The notes: generated by a model not told the origin, from the letters alone. Numbered from the stretch's first letter, positions 10,170-25,040 are shown. The stretch is DNA of 34,380 nucleotides from Acidobacteriota bacterium (GCA_023384575.1 JAHDVP010000014.1:82452-116831); one strand, 5' to 3'. Numbers and translations: made by a program.

Positions 10170-12027
10170 GCCATTCCCCTTCGCCCGCCCGCGCCGTCCG
10201 CTCGACCCCGGCCCGGTCGAGCGCACCGCCAATCACGGCCACGGCCGCCGGCGTCACCCCTGGCACTCTCGCCGCCTGCCCCAACGTCTCCGGCCGGACA
10301 TCACTCAGCCGATGCACCACCTCCCGAGACAACCCGGGCAGCCCGGCATACTCGAACCCGCGCGGGATCGACCTGCCCTCGTCGCGGGCCGCCCGGGCGA
10401 CCTGCTCCCTCTGGCGTCGCAGATACCCCTCGAACTTGACGTCGGTCTCGAGACTCAACACATCGAGGGCGTCTGCGTCGCGTACGGCCAACGTTACCGC
10501 GCCCCTCGACATCAACTCGCGCAGCCGTACCTCTGGCCGACGCAAGAGCACTGAAGCGGGCAGCCGCGCGCCACCATCATCACGGACGAGCGTCCGGTCG
10601 AGCGCCTCCCGGCTCGCGTCGAGACGCTCCCGACGCCCCTGGAAGCGTCGCCACCGCTTCTCGTCGACCAACCCAACCCTCCGCCCTGCCGGCGTCAGCC
10701 GGAGATCCGCGTTGTCCGCACGCAGCAACAGCCGGTACTCCGCCCTGGACGTGAACATCCGGTACGGCTCGAGACACCCCTGCGTCGTGAGGTCGTCGAC
10801 GAGGATGCCGAGGTAGCCCTCGGCGCGTCCGACAACCAACGGGGGTTCACCCCGAACCAGACACGCCGCGTTGATGCCCGCTAGCAGGCCCTGAGCCGCA
10901 GCCTCCTCATACCCCGACGTCCCATTGACCTGACCGGCCAGAAACAGCCCGCCAAGGCGTCGCGCCTCGAGACGACGATCGAGCTCCGTCGGCTGGATGA
11001 AGTCGTACTCGACGGCGTACCCCGGCCGGAGCATCACCGCCCGCTCACATCCAGGAAGCGCTCGGACCACCCGCTCCTGCACCGCGCGCGGCAGGCTCAT
11101 CGAACACCCGTTGACATACACCTCGTCGACGTCGAGACCCTCGGGCTCCAGGAAGACCTGGTGAGTGGCCTTGTCGGGAAACCGCATCACCTTGTCTTCG
11201 AGCGACGGACAATACCTGGGCCCCACGCCCGTGATGGTGCCGTTGTAGAGCGGCGACTGCCCGATGGCGCTCCTGACCTCGTCGTGTACCCTCGACGTCG
11301 TCTGCACCAGATGACACTCCACCTGTGGACGCGCCAGTTGGTCGGTCAGGAAAGAAAACGCCACCGGGGGGTCGTCCCCCGTTTCCACGTGCATCTTCGA
11401 GTAATCGAGGCTGTCTCCGTGCAGCCGCGGGGGCGTCCCTGTCTTCAGCCTGCCCCACGCGAGTCCCAATCCCTTGAGTGACTCGGCCAAACGCCCAGAG
11501 GGGGGCTCCCCGCCCCGGCCGGCAGCCACGCGCTCGGGTCCGATGTGGATGAGCCCGTTCAGGAATGTGCCGCTCGTGACGATGAGGGCCCGGCAGCCCA
11601 CGCGGCGGCCATCCTCGAAGGCCAACCCCGTCACACGACCGCCCGCCTCGAGAATCTCTCCCGCCATGCCGACGAGCCAGGTCACGCCGGGCTCCTCGTC
11701 GAGACGCTGCGCGACCCAGCGCCCGTAACGACGCTTGTCCGCCTGCGCCCGCGGCGACCACACGGCCGGCCCCCGGCTCCGGTTCAGCAGCTTGAACTGG
11801 ATGCCCGTCGCATCGATCGCCTCTCCCATCAACCCGCCGAGGGCGTCGATCTCCCGAACCAGATGCCCCTTCGCCGTACCCCCAATGGCCGGGTTGCAGG
11901 GCATCTGCGCCACGGTGTCTCGTCGCATCGTGCAGAGGCCCACCCGGCACCCGAGGCGCGCCGCCGCGCGCGCCGCCTCACAGCCGGCATGCCCGGCGCC
12001 AACCACGACCACGTCGAACCACTGCAC
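10156..12027 (-). CDS. mnmG: tRNA uridine-5-carboxymethylaminomethyl modification enzyme, FAD-dependent subunit
   Basis: This 623-residue protein (GidA) works with MnmE to modify the wobble uridine of certain tRNAs, using FAD and methylenetetrahydrofolate. The Rossmann motif [20 protein letters not shown] is at the N terminus. Family stretches follow: [49 protein letters not shown] and [20 protein letters not shown], and the C-terminal MnmE-binding region has [20 protein letters not shown]. Start GTG 12027 was chosen because GGAGG lies seven bases upstream and the protein then begins [12 protein letters not shown]; a GTG at 12063 would add 12 residues. mnmE ends 48 bases upstream. Confidence 0.96.
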   Translation of the reverse strand: MQWFDVVVVGAGHAGCEAARAAARLGCRVGLCTMRRDTVAQMPCNPAIGGTAKGHLVREIDALGGLMGEAIDATGIQFKLLNRSRGPAVWSPRAQADKRRYGRWVAQRLDEEPGVTWLVGMAGEILEAGGRVTGLAFEDGRRVGCRALIVTSGTFLNGLIHIGPERVAAGRGGEPPSGRLAESLKGLGLAWGRLKTGTPPRLHGDSLDYSKMHVETGDDPPVAFSFLTDQLARPQVECHLVQTTSRVHDEVRSAIGQSPLYNGTITGVGPRYCPSLEDKVMRFPDKATHQVFLEPEGLDVDEVYVNGCSMSLPRAVQERVVRALPGCERAVMLRPGYAVEYDFIQPTELDRRLEARRLGGLFLAGQVNGTSGYEEAAAQGLLAGINAACLVRGEPPLVVGRAEGYLGILVDDLTTQGCLEPYRMFTSRAEYRLLLRADNADLRLTPAGRRVGLVDEKRWRRFQGRRERLDASREALDRTLVRDDGGARLPASVLLRRPEVRLRELMSRGAVTLAVRDADALDVLSLETDVKFEGYLRRQREQVARAARDEGRSIPRGFEYAGLPGLSREVVHRLSDVRPETLGQAARVPGVTPAAVAVIGGALDRAGVERTARAGEGEWRARE

Positions 12028-12075
12028 CCGCCTGCCTCCAACCGCTCGCCCAGCTCGAACCACGAGCGACCGACT

Positions 12076-13449
12076 CTACTTGCCGATACAGAACTTCGAG
12101 AAGATCTCCGCCAGGACCGCATCCGACGCTCGCCTGCCCGTCACCTCCTGCAGGGTCGCCATCGCGCCGTGAACGTCGGCCAGGACGAACTCCTCGCTGG
12201 CGCCAGCCGCAACGCCCCCCCGCGCACGCGCGATACTCTCGCTCGCCGCCTCGAGCAGACGCAGGTGACGCACATTCGTCACCATCACCTCGTCTCGTGC
12301 GCTGTCCCGCACCCCCAGCATCTCCACCAGACCACGACGGAGTGCCGCAACCCCCTCGCCCGTGGTGGCCGACACCGTCACCCACTCCGCCGCCGCCGTG
12401 GCCGAACGAGGAACCCACGCCGCAGGCAGATCCGACTTGTTCGCCACGAGCAGCCGCGGCAGCTCCGTCGTCTCGTCGAGCACCCGCCGGTCGTCTGGCT
12501 CGAGCGGCACCGAGCGGTCGAAAACCACGACCACCGCCTCCGCGGCCCCTGCCGCCCCACGAGCTCGGGCCACGCCCTCCCGCTCCACCTCGTCGTCGCT
12601 GTGGCGGATGCCGGCGGTGTCGACGAACGTGATCGGAACGCCCTCGACATCACACGTCTCAGTCAGCAAATCCCGCGTCGTGCCGGGCGTGTTCGTCACG
12701 ATCGCTCGATCTGAACCGTGTAAATTATTAAAAAGACTAGACTTACCAACATTTGGGCGCCCGACAATCGCCACCCTCCGCCCTTCGCGAATGACTCGTC
12801 CCTGACGCCCGCTCGTCACGAGCCGGCCGAGCGCATCCGCGACGTCGCGCAGTGCCGCATCGAGTTGATCCGGATCGACGAAATGATACGCCTCCTCTGG
12901 GAAATCCAGCGAGGCCTCGAGCGACACCACGAGATCGAACATCCGGCTCTCGATGTCGCGGATGGCTGTCGTGACGGTACCGTCGAGTTGGTCGAACGCG
13001 GCACGCGCCTGGCGCGGGGTCACCGCCTCCACGAGGTCGTGCACGGCCTCTGCCTGCACGAGGTCCACTTTGCCGTGTAGGTACGCCCGGAGCGTGAATT
13101 CGCCCGGTTCGGCGAGCCTCGCCCCGTGTCGGGTGGCTGCGTCGATGACGCGCGTGAGGATCACCGGATTGCCGTGCAGGCCGAGTTCGATGACGTCCTG
13201 CCCCGTATACGACTTCGGTGACGGAAAGTACGTCGCCACGACCTGGTCGACGACCTCGCCCTGGTCGTCGGGGCCGCGAGGCGACGTCACCCGGGCGAAC
13301 GTGGCGCGGCGTGGCAGCAGTGAAGTGCGTCGGCCAAGCAGCGTCGACGCGATCCGGAGGGCTCCGGGCCCGCTCAGGCGAACGATGCCGAGCCCGGCGC
13401 GACCCGGCGCCGTGGCAAGCGCGACGATGGTGTCGTCGATCGCGAACAT
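12076..13449 (-). CDS. mnmE: tRNA modification GTPase
   Basis: This 457-residue GTPase (TrmE) partners MnmG in wobble uridine modification. The folate-binding N-terminal domain begins MFAIDDTIVALATAPGRAGL. A helical domain contains the G domain, with G1 GRPNVGKS at residues 230-237, TPGTTRD, DTAG and NKSD in order. The C terminus CIGK carries the conserved C-x-G-K catalytic cysteine. Start ATG 13449 gives the standard N terminus. Seventeen codons across the G1 motif (12756-12706) are AT-rich, about a third G+C, quite unlike the rest of the gene. The 119-base gap to khpB has nothing I recognise. Confidence 0.96.
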   Translation of the reverse strand: MFAIDDTIVALATAPGRAGLGIVRLSGPGALRIASTLLGRRTSLLPRRATFARVTSPRGPDDQGEVVDQVVATYFPSPKSYTGQDVIELGLHGNPVILTRVIDAATRHGARLAEPGEFTLRAYLHGKVDLVQAEAVHDLVEAVTPRQARAAFDQLDGTVTTAIRDIESRMFDLVVSLEASLDFPEEAYHFVDPDQLDAALRDVADALGRLVTSGRQGRVIREGRRVAIVGRPNVGKSSLFNNLHGSDRAIVTNTPGTTRDLLTETCDVEGVPITFVDTAGIRHSDDEVEREGVARARGAAGAAEAVVVVFDRSVPLEPDDRRVLDETTELPRLLVANKSDLPAAWVPRSATAAAEWVTVSATTGEGVAALRRGLVEMLGVRDSARDEVMVTNVRHLRLLEAASESIARARGGVAAGASEEFVLADVHGAMATLQEVTGRRASDAVLAEIFSKFCIGK

Positions 13450-13568
13450 TGTTCCGGCGCGTCTGCTCGACCCTTCAACCGGTTGCACGCCACCCCGTCG
13501 CGCGCGCCCGCGTCGTTATCGCCGGACACCCGCAGCAGCCGGACCACCCGGATCCAGATGGAGACGGC

Positions 13569-14051
13569 CTACGATGTGGAGCGCGCGGCGCCAGGGCGGC
13601 GCGAGATGATCACGGTCTTGACGGCGCCGTCTCCCTGGCTCTCCGACGCCATGTCGTCGAACTGGGCCACTTCGAGGTGGACGAGCCGGCGGGCGTACGA
13701 GTTGAGCGGCCCGATCTCCTGGGCCTGGCCGGTCAGCCGGACGCGCTCGACGAGATACTGCGCCATCTGGCGAAGCTCACGATCCTTGCCCTTCCTGAAG
13801 TCGAGGCAGTCGATGACAAGCCGGCGATCGTGGCCCACGTCGCGCCTGAAGGCCGAATTGACGATGTGCTGGAGCGCGTCGAGCGCCTCGCCCTTCCGGC
13901 GCAGCAGCAGTTCGCCATCAGCCCCGGTCAGGCTCACCCTGAGGCCGTCTTCCATCTGGTCGAGGCTGATGTCGAGCGACAACCCCATGGCGACCGTCAC
14001 GTCCCTCACGAACTCGGTCACCCGCTGATCCAAGGCCCCTCTGGTCGCCAT
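13569..14051 (-). CDS. khpB: KhpB/Jag RNA-binding protein (KH and R3H domains)
   Basis: This 160-residue protein belongs to the SpoIIIJ-associated Jag/KhpB/EloR family of small RNA-binding proteins linked to cell elongation and RNA regulation in several bacteria. It has a KH-like domain at about residues 35-90 (GADGELLLRRKGEALDALQHIVN, cited in part) and an R3H domain at the end (GPLNSYARRLVHLEV, in place of the usual PMNPYERRIIH). The N-terminal Jag-N domain seen in many Firmicutes is absent. AGGGAGA three bases before the ATG gives the start. It follows yidC, its usual neighbour. Confidence 0.9.
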   Translation of the reverse strand: MATRGALDQRVTEFVRDVTVAMGLSLDISLDQMEDGLRVSLTGADGELLLRRKGEALDALQHIVNSAFRRDVGHDRRLVIDCLDFRKGKDRELRQMAQYLVERVRLTGQAQEIGPLNSYARRLVHLEVAQFDDMASESQGDGAVKTVIISRRPGAARSTS

Positions 14052-14093
14052 GTCTCTCCCTGTCGCGTCCTGACACCCTGACCGCCGACCCCC

Positions 14094-15863
14094 TCAGTGG
14101 CGGGCCTGTTCGCTCTTGCCGGTCCCCGCCTGTTTGACGCGGCGCTCGGCGGGCGGGCGGGCGGGCTTCACTTGCGGCGGCCCGATGATCTTGTTCGTGA
14201 TCATCTGCTGACCTATCGCCCACACGTTGCTCGTGAACCAGTAGATGACCAGGCCGCTCGGTGCCCACAGGAACAGGAACGTGAACATGATGGGCATGAA
14301 CATCATGATCCGTTGCTGCACCGGGTCGGCGGTCGACGGCGTGATCTTCTGCTGCCAGACCATCGTCGCGCCCATGAGAATGGGGGTGACGTAGAGCGGG
14401 TCGTGCGTCGACAGGTCCCGAATCCAGCCGACGAACGGGGCGTCGCGAATCTCGATGGCCTGCGACAGCAGCGAGTAGAAGGCGAACAGCACCGGGAAGG
14501 TGAGCAGCATGGGCAGGCACCCGCTCGCCGGGTTCACGCCCCGCTCGCGATAGAGGTTCATCACCTCGGTGTTCATCTTCTGCCGCGCCGGGTCGGTCGT
14601 CTTCAGCTTGCCGTAGCGCTCCTGGATGGCCTTGATCTCGGGCTGCAGCTCCTGCATCTTCCGCATGGACACCACGCTCTTGTGACGGAGCGGGAACATG
14701 GCGGCGTTGATGAAGATCGTGAGGATGATGATCGACCAGCCGTAGTTGCCGGCGAAGCCGTGGACCCAGTTCAGGGCCCGCAGCAGCGGCACGACCAGCC
14801 ACGCGAAGATGCCGAAGTGGACGATGCGCGTGAAGTCGGTGCCCAATTCAGCCAGCGTGTCGAAGTGCTTGGGTCCGAAGTAGAACTCGAGCCCCTCGAC
14901 CGGGCCGTCGACGCGCCATTCGAAGACAACGAGATCGCGCACGCCGTCCGCGCCGCCCGGCGCCGGCACCGACAGCGCCCGATACGCCGCGTGGAGCGTG
15001 CGGTCGCCTGGAAGCACCGCGCCGAGGAAGTAGTGGTCGTCGGCCCCGAGGTACAGGAAGCGACCCGATTGCTCCGGCTGCTTCACCAGCTCCGTGGCCA
15101 GCACGCGTTCGGCGCTGCCGTCGCCGAGCCGCGCGAAGATGGCCTGGGGCTTCTGGTAGTAGCCCGGGACGAAGAAGCTGCTCGACCCGACGGCGCGCTC
15201 GGTGTCGCCGAGGCCCGGCCCGCTCGAGATGCGCACCGGGACCGCCTGGCCGTTCAGCCGGACCTCCGCCGAGAACGCGACGAGGTAGGGGTGATTCCGC
15301 GACTCGAAGTCGAACTGCTTGCGGACGTCGAGCCCGGCCCCATCCTGGTATTCGAAGCTCAGGCGCCTACTGCCGGCCGCCACGTCGAGCGTCGTCGTGC
15401 TCGGCCGGTAGAGCGCTTCTCGAAGGCGTTTCGTCAGCAAGGGGTCGTCTGTGAGCAGCGCAAAGGCCCGCGGTTCCGTCTCGGGCAGGTTGGGCGGCAC
15501 GAGGTCGACGGGTTCCCGCGATTCGGTGCGATACCCTTTCAGCTTCCAGCTCGTGAGTTCGGCCCCGCGGTTTGAGAACACCGCCTGCAGCACTGCGGTG
15601 TCGACCCTCACGTCGCGGACTTCGGTGTCGGCGACGAGCGGCTCGGCAGGCGGCAACTCCTCCGTCGCCGCGGCGGGAGCCGTGGCGACCGACGGCGGGC
15701 CACCAGGCGCTGGTGTGGGCTCGACCGGCCCGGTCGCTGGCGTGGGCGAGGCTGCCACGGGCACGTCGCGCACCGGATCGGGTCGTGGCGGCACGAACAG
15801 ACTCTGGTAGACGACCAGCACCAGGAACGAGAGCGCGACCGCGAGAAGAACTCTTTTTTCCAT
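14094..15863 (-). CDS. yidC: Membrane protein insertase YidC
   Basis: This 589-residue protein inserts proteins into the inner membrane, alone or with SecYEG. TM1 is at residues 5-25 (LLAVALSFLVLVVYQSLFV), followed by a proline-rich linker and a large periplasmic beta domain (about 75-360), the Gram-negative form. The conserved insertase core follows: WSIIILTIFINAAMFPLRHK with the groove arginine, a cytoplasmic hairpin MQELQPEIKAIQERYG, then membrane segments around PMLLTFPVLFAFYSLLSQAI and IMMFMPIMFTFLFLWAPSGL. The C-terminal tail is basic, as expected for ribosome contact. ATG 15863 is 4 bases after the yidD stop. Its presence implies an outer membrane type of envelope. Confidence 0.96.
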   Translation of the reverse strand: MEKRVLLAVALSFLVLVVYQSLFVPPRPDPVRDVPVAASPTPATGPVEPTPAPGGPPSVATAPAAATEELPPAEPLVADTEVRDVRVDTAVLQAVFSNRGAELTSWKLKGYRTESREPVDLVPPNLPETEPRAFALLTDDPLLTKRLREALYRPSTTTLDVAAGSRRLSFEYQDGAGLDVRKQFDFESRNHPYLVAFSAEVRLNGQAVPVRISSGPGLGDTERAVGSSSFFVPGYYQKPQAIFARLGDGSAERVLATELVKQPEQSGRFLYLGADDHYFLGAVLPGDRTLHAAYRALSVPAPGGADGVRDLVVFEWRVDGPVEGLEFYFGPKHFDTLAELGTDFTRIVHFGIFAWLVVPLLRALNWVHGFAGNYGWSIIILTIFINAAMFPLRHKSVVSMRKMQELQPEIKAIQERYGKLKTTDPARQKMNTEVMNLYRERGVNPASGCLPMLLTFPVLFAFYSLLSQAIEIRDAPFVGWIRDLSTHDPLYVTPILMGATMVWQQKITPSTADPVQQRIMMFMPIMFTFLFLWAPSGLVIYWFTSNVWAIGQQMITNKIIGPPQVKPARPPAERRVKQAGTGKSEQARH

Positions 15864-15867
15864 GAAC

Positions 15868-16143
15868 TTACCGGCCGTCGGTCGTCGTGGCCGGCTCGTG
15901 GCGGCCCGCCGCAGCGAGCGGCACTGGATCGTAACCTGAAGACCCCAGCGGGTGGCAACGGCCCAGCCGCCTCGCCGCAAGCCACGTCCCCCTCACGACG
16001 CCGTAGCGGCTGACGGCCTCGGTCGCGTAGTCGGAGCAAGACGGCACGAACCGGCAGGACCCTGCAAAGAGCGGTGAGAGCAGGAGTTTGTAGAGCCGGA
16101 GCGACGCCAGCACGGTGCGACGGGCGAGGTCAGAGGCGGTCAC
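15868..16143 (-). CDS. yidD: Membrane protein insertion efficiency factor YidD
   Basis: This 91-residue protein is the small cysteine-containing YidD factor encoded between rnpA and yidC in most bacteria. The core is LRLYKLLLSPLFAGSCRFVP then SCSDYATEAVSRYGVVRGTW and RRLGRCHPLGSSGYDPVP, with the three family cysteines. The start is set at GTG 16143, which overlaps the rnpA stop by 14 bases; another GTG three codons upstream (16152) is possible. The C-terminal tail is short and polar. Confidence 0.92.
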   Translation of the reverse strand: MTASDLARRTVLASLRLYKLLLSPLFAGSCRFVPSCSDYATEAVSRYGVVRGTWLAARRLGRCHPLGSSGYDPVPLAAAGRHEPATTTDGR

Positions 16144-16498
16144 GACGTGCACCAGGGCTTGGCGGGGGGTAGCCGCGTCGGAACGCCGAAAGGAAGTCGT
16201 TCCGGAGCACGTCCCATTCCGCGTCGAAGAACTCGCGCTTTGGCACCACCACGACGTCCACGCCCGGTGGAAGGTCCGCCTGGCGGAACAACTCCCTGAG
16301 GCGCCGCTTGGCGAGGTTGCGCCGGACGGCCCCGCCAATCTTCCGCGTGGCTGAGACGCCCAGTCGGCTCGTCGACAGGCCGTTGCGCACGACGAAGACC
16401 ATCAGATGGCGCCCATGGACCTTCCGCCCCTGCTCGTACGCCTGCGTATACTCTCGACGCGTTCGGACCCGCCGCGGTCGTCCGAAGGCATGAGGCAT
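16130..16498 (-). CDS. rnpA: Ribonuclease P protein component
   Basis: This 122-residue basic protein is the protein subunit of RNase P, which matures tRNA 5' ends. The RNR motif is visible as RRNLAKRRLRELFRQ (about residues 59-73), preceded by RLGVSATRKIGGAV. The N terminus MPHAFGRPRRVRTRREYTQA matches the usual xxxRVRxxxEY pattern. It starts 25 bases after the rpmH stop and overlaps yidD. Confidence 0.94.
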   Translation of the reverse strand: MPHAFGRPRRVRTRREYTQAYEQGRKVHGRHLMVFVVRNGLSTSRLGVSATRKIGGAVRRNLAKRRLRELFRQADLPPGVDVVVVPKREFFDAEWDVLRNDFLSAFRRGYPPPSPGARRDRL

Positions 16499-16523
16499 GA
16501 GACCGCAGGCTCGAGGGCCGAAA

Positions 16524-16667
16524 TCAGGGCGCCGACACGGTCAGACGTTTGCGTCCCTTCTGGCGGCGGCGCTTGAGCACGAGGCGGCCGTTCTTCGTGC
16601 TCATGCGGACGAGGAAGCCGTGCGTGCGGCGGCGGCGGCGCCGGTTGGGCTGATATGTGCGTTTCAT
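16524..16667 (-). CDS. rpmH: 50S ribosomal protein L34
   Basis: This 47-residue very basic protein is ribosomal protein L34. It begins [20 protein letters not shown] and continues [20 protein letters not shown], the almost invariant L34 pattern. ATG 16667 was chosen because AGGAAAA lies nine bases upstream and the family start is MKRTYQP; a longer frame to 16742 runs into the promoter. It is the first gene of the leftward block and is divergent from dnaA. Confidence 0.97.
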   Translation of the reverse strand: MKRTYQPNRRRRRRTHGFLVRMSTKNGRLVLKRRRQKGRKRLTVSAP

Positions 16668-16712
16668 GGCGTATTTTCCTGTCACCTCGCCGCCGTCTCG
16701 GCGGAACCATTG

Positions 16713-16742
16713 ATCGTAGCCAACGGCTTCCGACCCTGTCAA
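16713..16742 (-). promoter_or_regulatory. Likely sigma-70 promoter of rpmH-rnpA-yidD-yidC
   Basis: On the minus strand a perfect TTGACA (16742-16737) is followed after 18 bases by TACGAT (16718-16713), four of six -10 positions. Transcription would start near 16706 with a leader of about 40 bases before rpmH. Confidence 0.6.
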
Positions 16743-16843
16743 TCGTTAGATCGTCCTTGCATGTCGCTCTGCCCGGTTCGCCGCGGTCGTGGGGGTGTGG
16801 TACAGTCGCGGCGCGCGGGTTCCGGTAGGGCTTCCCCCCGAAG

Positions 16844-16875
16844 TTTTCCACACCTGTGGAAAAAACTGTGGAAAA
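16844..16875. promoter_or_regulatory. Cluster of three DnaA boxes upstream of dnaA
   Basis: TTTTCCACA occurs on the plus strand at 16844-16852 and on the minus strand at 16855-16863 and 16867-16875. Each differs from the E. coli consensus TTATCCACA at one position. The first two form a head-to-head pair with two bases between, and the third follows after three. Such clusters serve origin binding or dnaA autoregulation. Confidence 0.8.
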
Positions 16876-17062
16876 GCAGAGGTTTTCGCCTCCTTCCGGC
16901 GATGCAGTCCGATATTTCGCGGGTCCCACGGGGGCGAAACCGATGAACTTCCATATTTTTCGCTATTTTCAGCGTCGTGGTGACGTCGCAAGGGTGTCAT
17001 CCTGGCGTCATGCTGGGGCGAAAGTCGGCTGAACACCACTCCCTTCAGCATTTCTCAGGGCA

Positions 17063-18406
<1,344 letters not shown>

Positions 18407-18683
18407 TCCACTGACCTTTCCCGGACCGATGGCCGACAATCGTCCACAGCCTGGTCTGTGGACGCGCTGCGCATATCGTGGGAGCGCCTGGAACGCACAA
18501 ACGCTGCACGCCGTGGCGCACAGGCTCCAGGTAGGGGTATAGGTGGCTAACATACTGAAAACAAAAACCTAAAGGCTTTTTTCTACTTTTCAACAGCCCC
18601 TCTTTTCTGTTATCCTTCTGTGTTCGTACTTTCCTGAAAGAGTGTTTCGGGGTACGGACCCCCGACCACACGAGGCGCGCCGC
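18407..18683. other. dnaA-dnaN intergenic region with DnaA boxes and AT-rich stretch
   Basis: TCGTCCACA (18440-18448, plus) and its counterpart GCGTCCACA (18465-18457, minus) form an inverted pair of DnaA-box-like sites separated by eight bases. About 75 bases further on, 18548-18620 is rich in A and T and nearly free of G on one strand (for example AAAACAAAAACC and CTTTTTTCTACTTTTC), suitable for strand opening. TGTTATCCT at 18608-18616 may be an extended -10 promoter box for dnaN, with a weak -35. Boxes plus a low-stability tract downstream of dnaA match the usual oriC layout. No gene is visible. Confidence 0.6.
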
Positions 18684-22413
<3,730 letters not shown>

Positions 22414-22440
22414 TCGACGCCGCGAACCGAACGACCCAGC

Positions 22441-24990
22441 ATGCCATTTGCCCAGTCCAGGATCCCGGTCAACATCGAAGACGAGATGAAGCGCTCGTAC
22501 ATGGATTACGCGATGAGCGTGATCATCGGTCGAGCGCTGCCCGACGTCCGCGACGGCCTCAAGCCGGCGCACCGGCGCGTGCTCTACGGCATGCGGCTCA
22601 TGGGCCTCGCCAGCAACCGCGCCTACCGGAAGTGCGCGAAGATCGTCGGCGAGGTCATGGGCAACTTCCACCCGCACGGCGACGCGTCGATCTACGACAC
22701 GCTGGTGCGCCTGGCGCAAGACTTCAACATGCGGTATCCGCTGGTCGACGGGCAGGGGAACTTCGGCTCGGTCGACGGCGATCCGCCGGCGGCGATGCGC
22801 TACACCGAGGCGCGCCTCAAGGCGCTGGCCGAGGAGTTGATGGCCGATCTCGACAAGGAGACGGTCGACTTCGCGCCGAACTACGACGAGACGACCGAGG
22901 AGCCAGCCGTCCTGCCCGCGCCGTTTCCGAACCTGCTGGTGAACGGCTCGGCCGGCATCGCCGTGGGCATGGCAACGAACATCCCCCCGCACAACCTGCG
23001 GGAGGTGATCGACGCGCTCATCTGGCTGATCGAGCACTCCGACGTCGGTCTCCAGGAGGGCGACGACGCCGCGTCGCGGCTGAGCCGTGACGAGAAGACC
23101 AGAAACCTGCTGAGGCTGATTCCAGGGCCCGACTTCCCCACCGGTGGCTACCTCGTCGGCCGCTCCGGCATCTACTCGGCTTACACGACGGGTCGCGGGT
23201 CGCTCACGCTCCGCGCGCGGACCGAAGTCGAGGAATCGAAGAGCGGCGATCGCGCGTCCATCGTCGTGACCGAGATACCGTACCAGGTCAACAAGGCGAA
23301 GCTGCTCGAGAAGATCGCCGAACTCGTGCGAGAGAAGGTCGTCGAAGGCATCTCGGACCTGCGCGACGAGTCCGACCGCCAGGGCATGCGCATCGTCATC
23401 GAACTGAAGCGCGGCGAGCTGCCGGACATCGTCCTCAACAACCTGTTCAAGCACACGGCGCTCCAGACGACCTTCGGCGTGATCATGCTCGCCATCGTCG
23501 GGGGACGGCCCAGGGTGCTGCCGCTCGTCGACCTGCTCGAGTCGTTCATCGAGTTCCGGCGCGACGTCGTGCGCCGGCGCACCGAGTACGAGCTGCGGAA
23601 GGCCGAGGCGCGCGCGCACATCCTGGAGGGGCTCCAGATCGCCCTCGATCACCTCGACGCCGTGATCGCGCTCATCAGGGCGGCGCGTAACCCGCCCGAG
23701 GCGCGCGAGGGGCTCGTGACGGAGTTCGGCCTGAGCGAGGTGCAGGCACAGGCCATCCTCGACATGCAGCTCCAGCGGCTGACGGGCCTCGAGCGCCAGA
23801 AGATCCTCGACGAGCTCGCCGAGGTGCGCCGGACCATCGAGCGCCTGCTCGCGATCCTCGGCAGCGAGCGGCTGCTCATGCAGATCGTGGTCGACGAACT
23901 GCGCGCCATCCAGACGAAGTACGGCGACGCGCGACGGACCGAAATCGTCGACGCCGCGGGCGACCTCTCGATCGAGGACCTCATCGCCGACGAGGACATG
24001 GTGATCACCGTCACCAACTCGGGCTACATCAAGCGAACCTCACTCGAGGAATACCGGCTGCAGGGTCGCGGCGGCCGGGGACGGCGGGGCATGAGCGTGA
24101 GGGCCGAGGATGCCGTCGGCCACGTGTTCGTGGCGACCACGCACTCCTTCATCATGATCTTCTCGAACCGTGGGCGCGCCTACTGGCAGAAGGTCCACGG
24201 CATCCCCGTGGTGGGGCCAGGGGGGCGGGGCACGGCCATCGTGAACCTCGTCAAGATGGAGCCCGACGAGCGCATTGCGGCCCTGCTCGCCGTGCGCGCC
24301 TGGCCCGAGACCGAGGACACCGAGTACCTCGTCATGGGCACGCGAAAGGGCATCGTCAAGAAGACCGACCTGCGCGCCTTCAGCAACCCGCGCGCCGGCG
24401 GCATCATCGCGATGGGCGTCGAGGAGGACGACGAGGTGATCGCCGTCCAGCGGTCGGACGGCAGGCACGACATCTTCCTCGGGACCCGCCACGGCATGGC
24501 CATCCGGTTCCGCGAGTCGGACGTCCGGGCGATGGGACGAACGGCGTACGGCGTGCGCGGCATCACGCTACGGGAGGGCGACGAGGTCGTCGCCATGGAC
24601 GTGATCGCGGCCGGCGGCTACCTCCTGACCGTGACCGATGGCGGTTACGGCAAGCGGACGCCCGTCGACGAGTACCGGGTCCAGTCGAGGGGCGGCGTTG
24701 GCCTGATCAACATCCGTTTCCGGGAGGACGGCCAGCGGGTCATCGGCATCGCCTTCGTCGGCGACGACGATCAGTTGATGCTGATGACGGAGCAGGGTAA
24801 GGTATTGCGGACCCCAGTGAGGAGCATCCGGCCGATTGGCCGCGACACTCAGGGCGTCAGGCTGATAGGCATCGAAGACGGCGATCGGGTGGTCTCGATG
24901 GTCCGGCTCGCCGAAAAGGTCGACGACGAGGACGGCGAGACCGCAGGAGACACACCCGACAACGGTGCGCCCGAGCAACACACCGAGTGA
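22441..24990 (+). CDS. gyrA: DNA gyrase subunit A
   Basis: This 849-residue protein is the DNA-breaking subunit of gyrase. The catalytic tyrosine is Tyr121 in [10 protein letters not shown]. The quinolone region reads [14 protein letters not shown]; Ala82 takes the place of E. coli Ser83, and Asp86 corresponds to Asp87. The coiled-coil tower is in the middle, and the C-terminal beta-pinwheel carries a GyrA box at residues 541-550 ([10 protein letters not shown]), which marks it as gyrase and not topoisomerase IV. The acidic tail is poorly conserved. It is the last gyrase gene of the plus-strand block; a lipoprotein gene follows after 68 bases. Confidence 0.98.
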   Translation: MPFAQSRIPVNIEDEMKRSYMDYAMSVIIGRALPDVRDGLKPAHRRVLYGMRLMGLASNRAYRKCAKIVGEVMGNFHPHGDASIYDTLVRLAQDFNMRYPLVDGQGNFGSVDGDPPAAMRYTEARLKALAEELMADLDKETVDFAPNYDETTEEPAVLPAPFPNLLVNGSAGIAVGMATNIPPHNLREVIDALIWLIEHSDVGLQEGDDAASRLSRDEKTRNLLRLIPGPDFPTGGYLVGRSGIYSAYTTGRGSLTLRARTEVEESKSGDRASIVVTEIPYQVNKAKLLEKIAELVREKVVEGISDLRDESDRQGMRIVIELKRGELPDIVLNNLFKHTALQTTFGVIMLAIVGGRPRVLPLVDLLESFIEFRRDVVRRRTEYELRKAEARAHILEGLQIALDHLDAVIALIRAARNPPEAREGLVTEFGLSEVQAQAILDMQLQRLTGLERQKILDELAEVRRTIERLLAILGSERLLMQIVVDELRAIQTKYGDARRTEIVDAAGDLSIEDLIADEDMVITVTNSGYIKRTSLEEYRLQGRGGRGRRGMSVRAEDAVGHVFVATTHSFIMIFSNRGRAYWQKVHGIPVVGPGGRGTAIVNLVKMEPDERIAALLAVRAWPETEDTEYLVMGTRKGIVKKTDLRAFSNPRAGGIIAMGVEEDDEVIAVQRSDGRHDIFLGTRHGMAIRFRESDVRAMGRTAYGVRGITLREGDEVVAMDVIAAGGYLLTVTDGGYGKRTPVDEYRVQSRGGVGLINIRFREDGQRVIGIAFVGDDDQLMLMTEQGKVLRTPVRSIRPIGRDTQGVRLIGIEDGDRVVSMVRLAEKVDDEDGETAGDTPDNGAPEQHTE

Positions 24991-25022
24991 TTCCGGCCGC
25001 CCGGCGCGGCGACCGGCTTGGT

Positions 25023-25040
25023 CCGGCCCGAAGGGGCCGG
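25023..25040 (+). other. Stem-loop just before the lipoprotein ribosome binding site
   Basis: CCGGCCC (25023-25029) and GGGCCGG (25034-25040) pair perfectly around GAAG. The hairpin ends one base before the GGAAGGAGG ribosome binding site of the next gene. It lacks a T run. It may shield the gyrA mRNA end or affect expression of the downstream gene. Confidence 0.4.

Larger units (their letters stand above)
16668..17062. other. rpmH-dnaA intergenic region, candidate origin half
   Basis: This 395-base gap separates the minus-strand and plus-strand gene blocks. It holds the rpmH promoter, a cluster of DnaA boxes at 16844-16875, a short AT-rich stretch at about 16947-16970 (mostly T and A around CATATTTTTCGC), and an imperfect 11-base tandem repeat at 16996-17017. 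TACAGT at 16801-16806 could be the -10 box of a dnaA promoter, but no good -35 box goes with it. No gene is visible. The strand switch and the DnaA boxes make it a candidate part of oriC. Confidence 0.6.

Noticed and set aside
11387-11401. Second parS site around CACGTG inside mnmG
   Set aside because: Only the central CACGTG and part of the left arm agree; the right arm does not match the palindrome.
12706-12756. AT-rich segment as an insertion or mobile element scar
   Set aside because: The reading frame and the conserved P-loop protein sequence are uninterrupted; only codon choice is changed.
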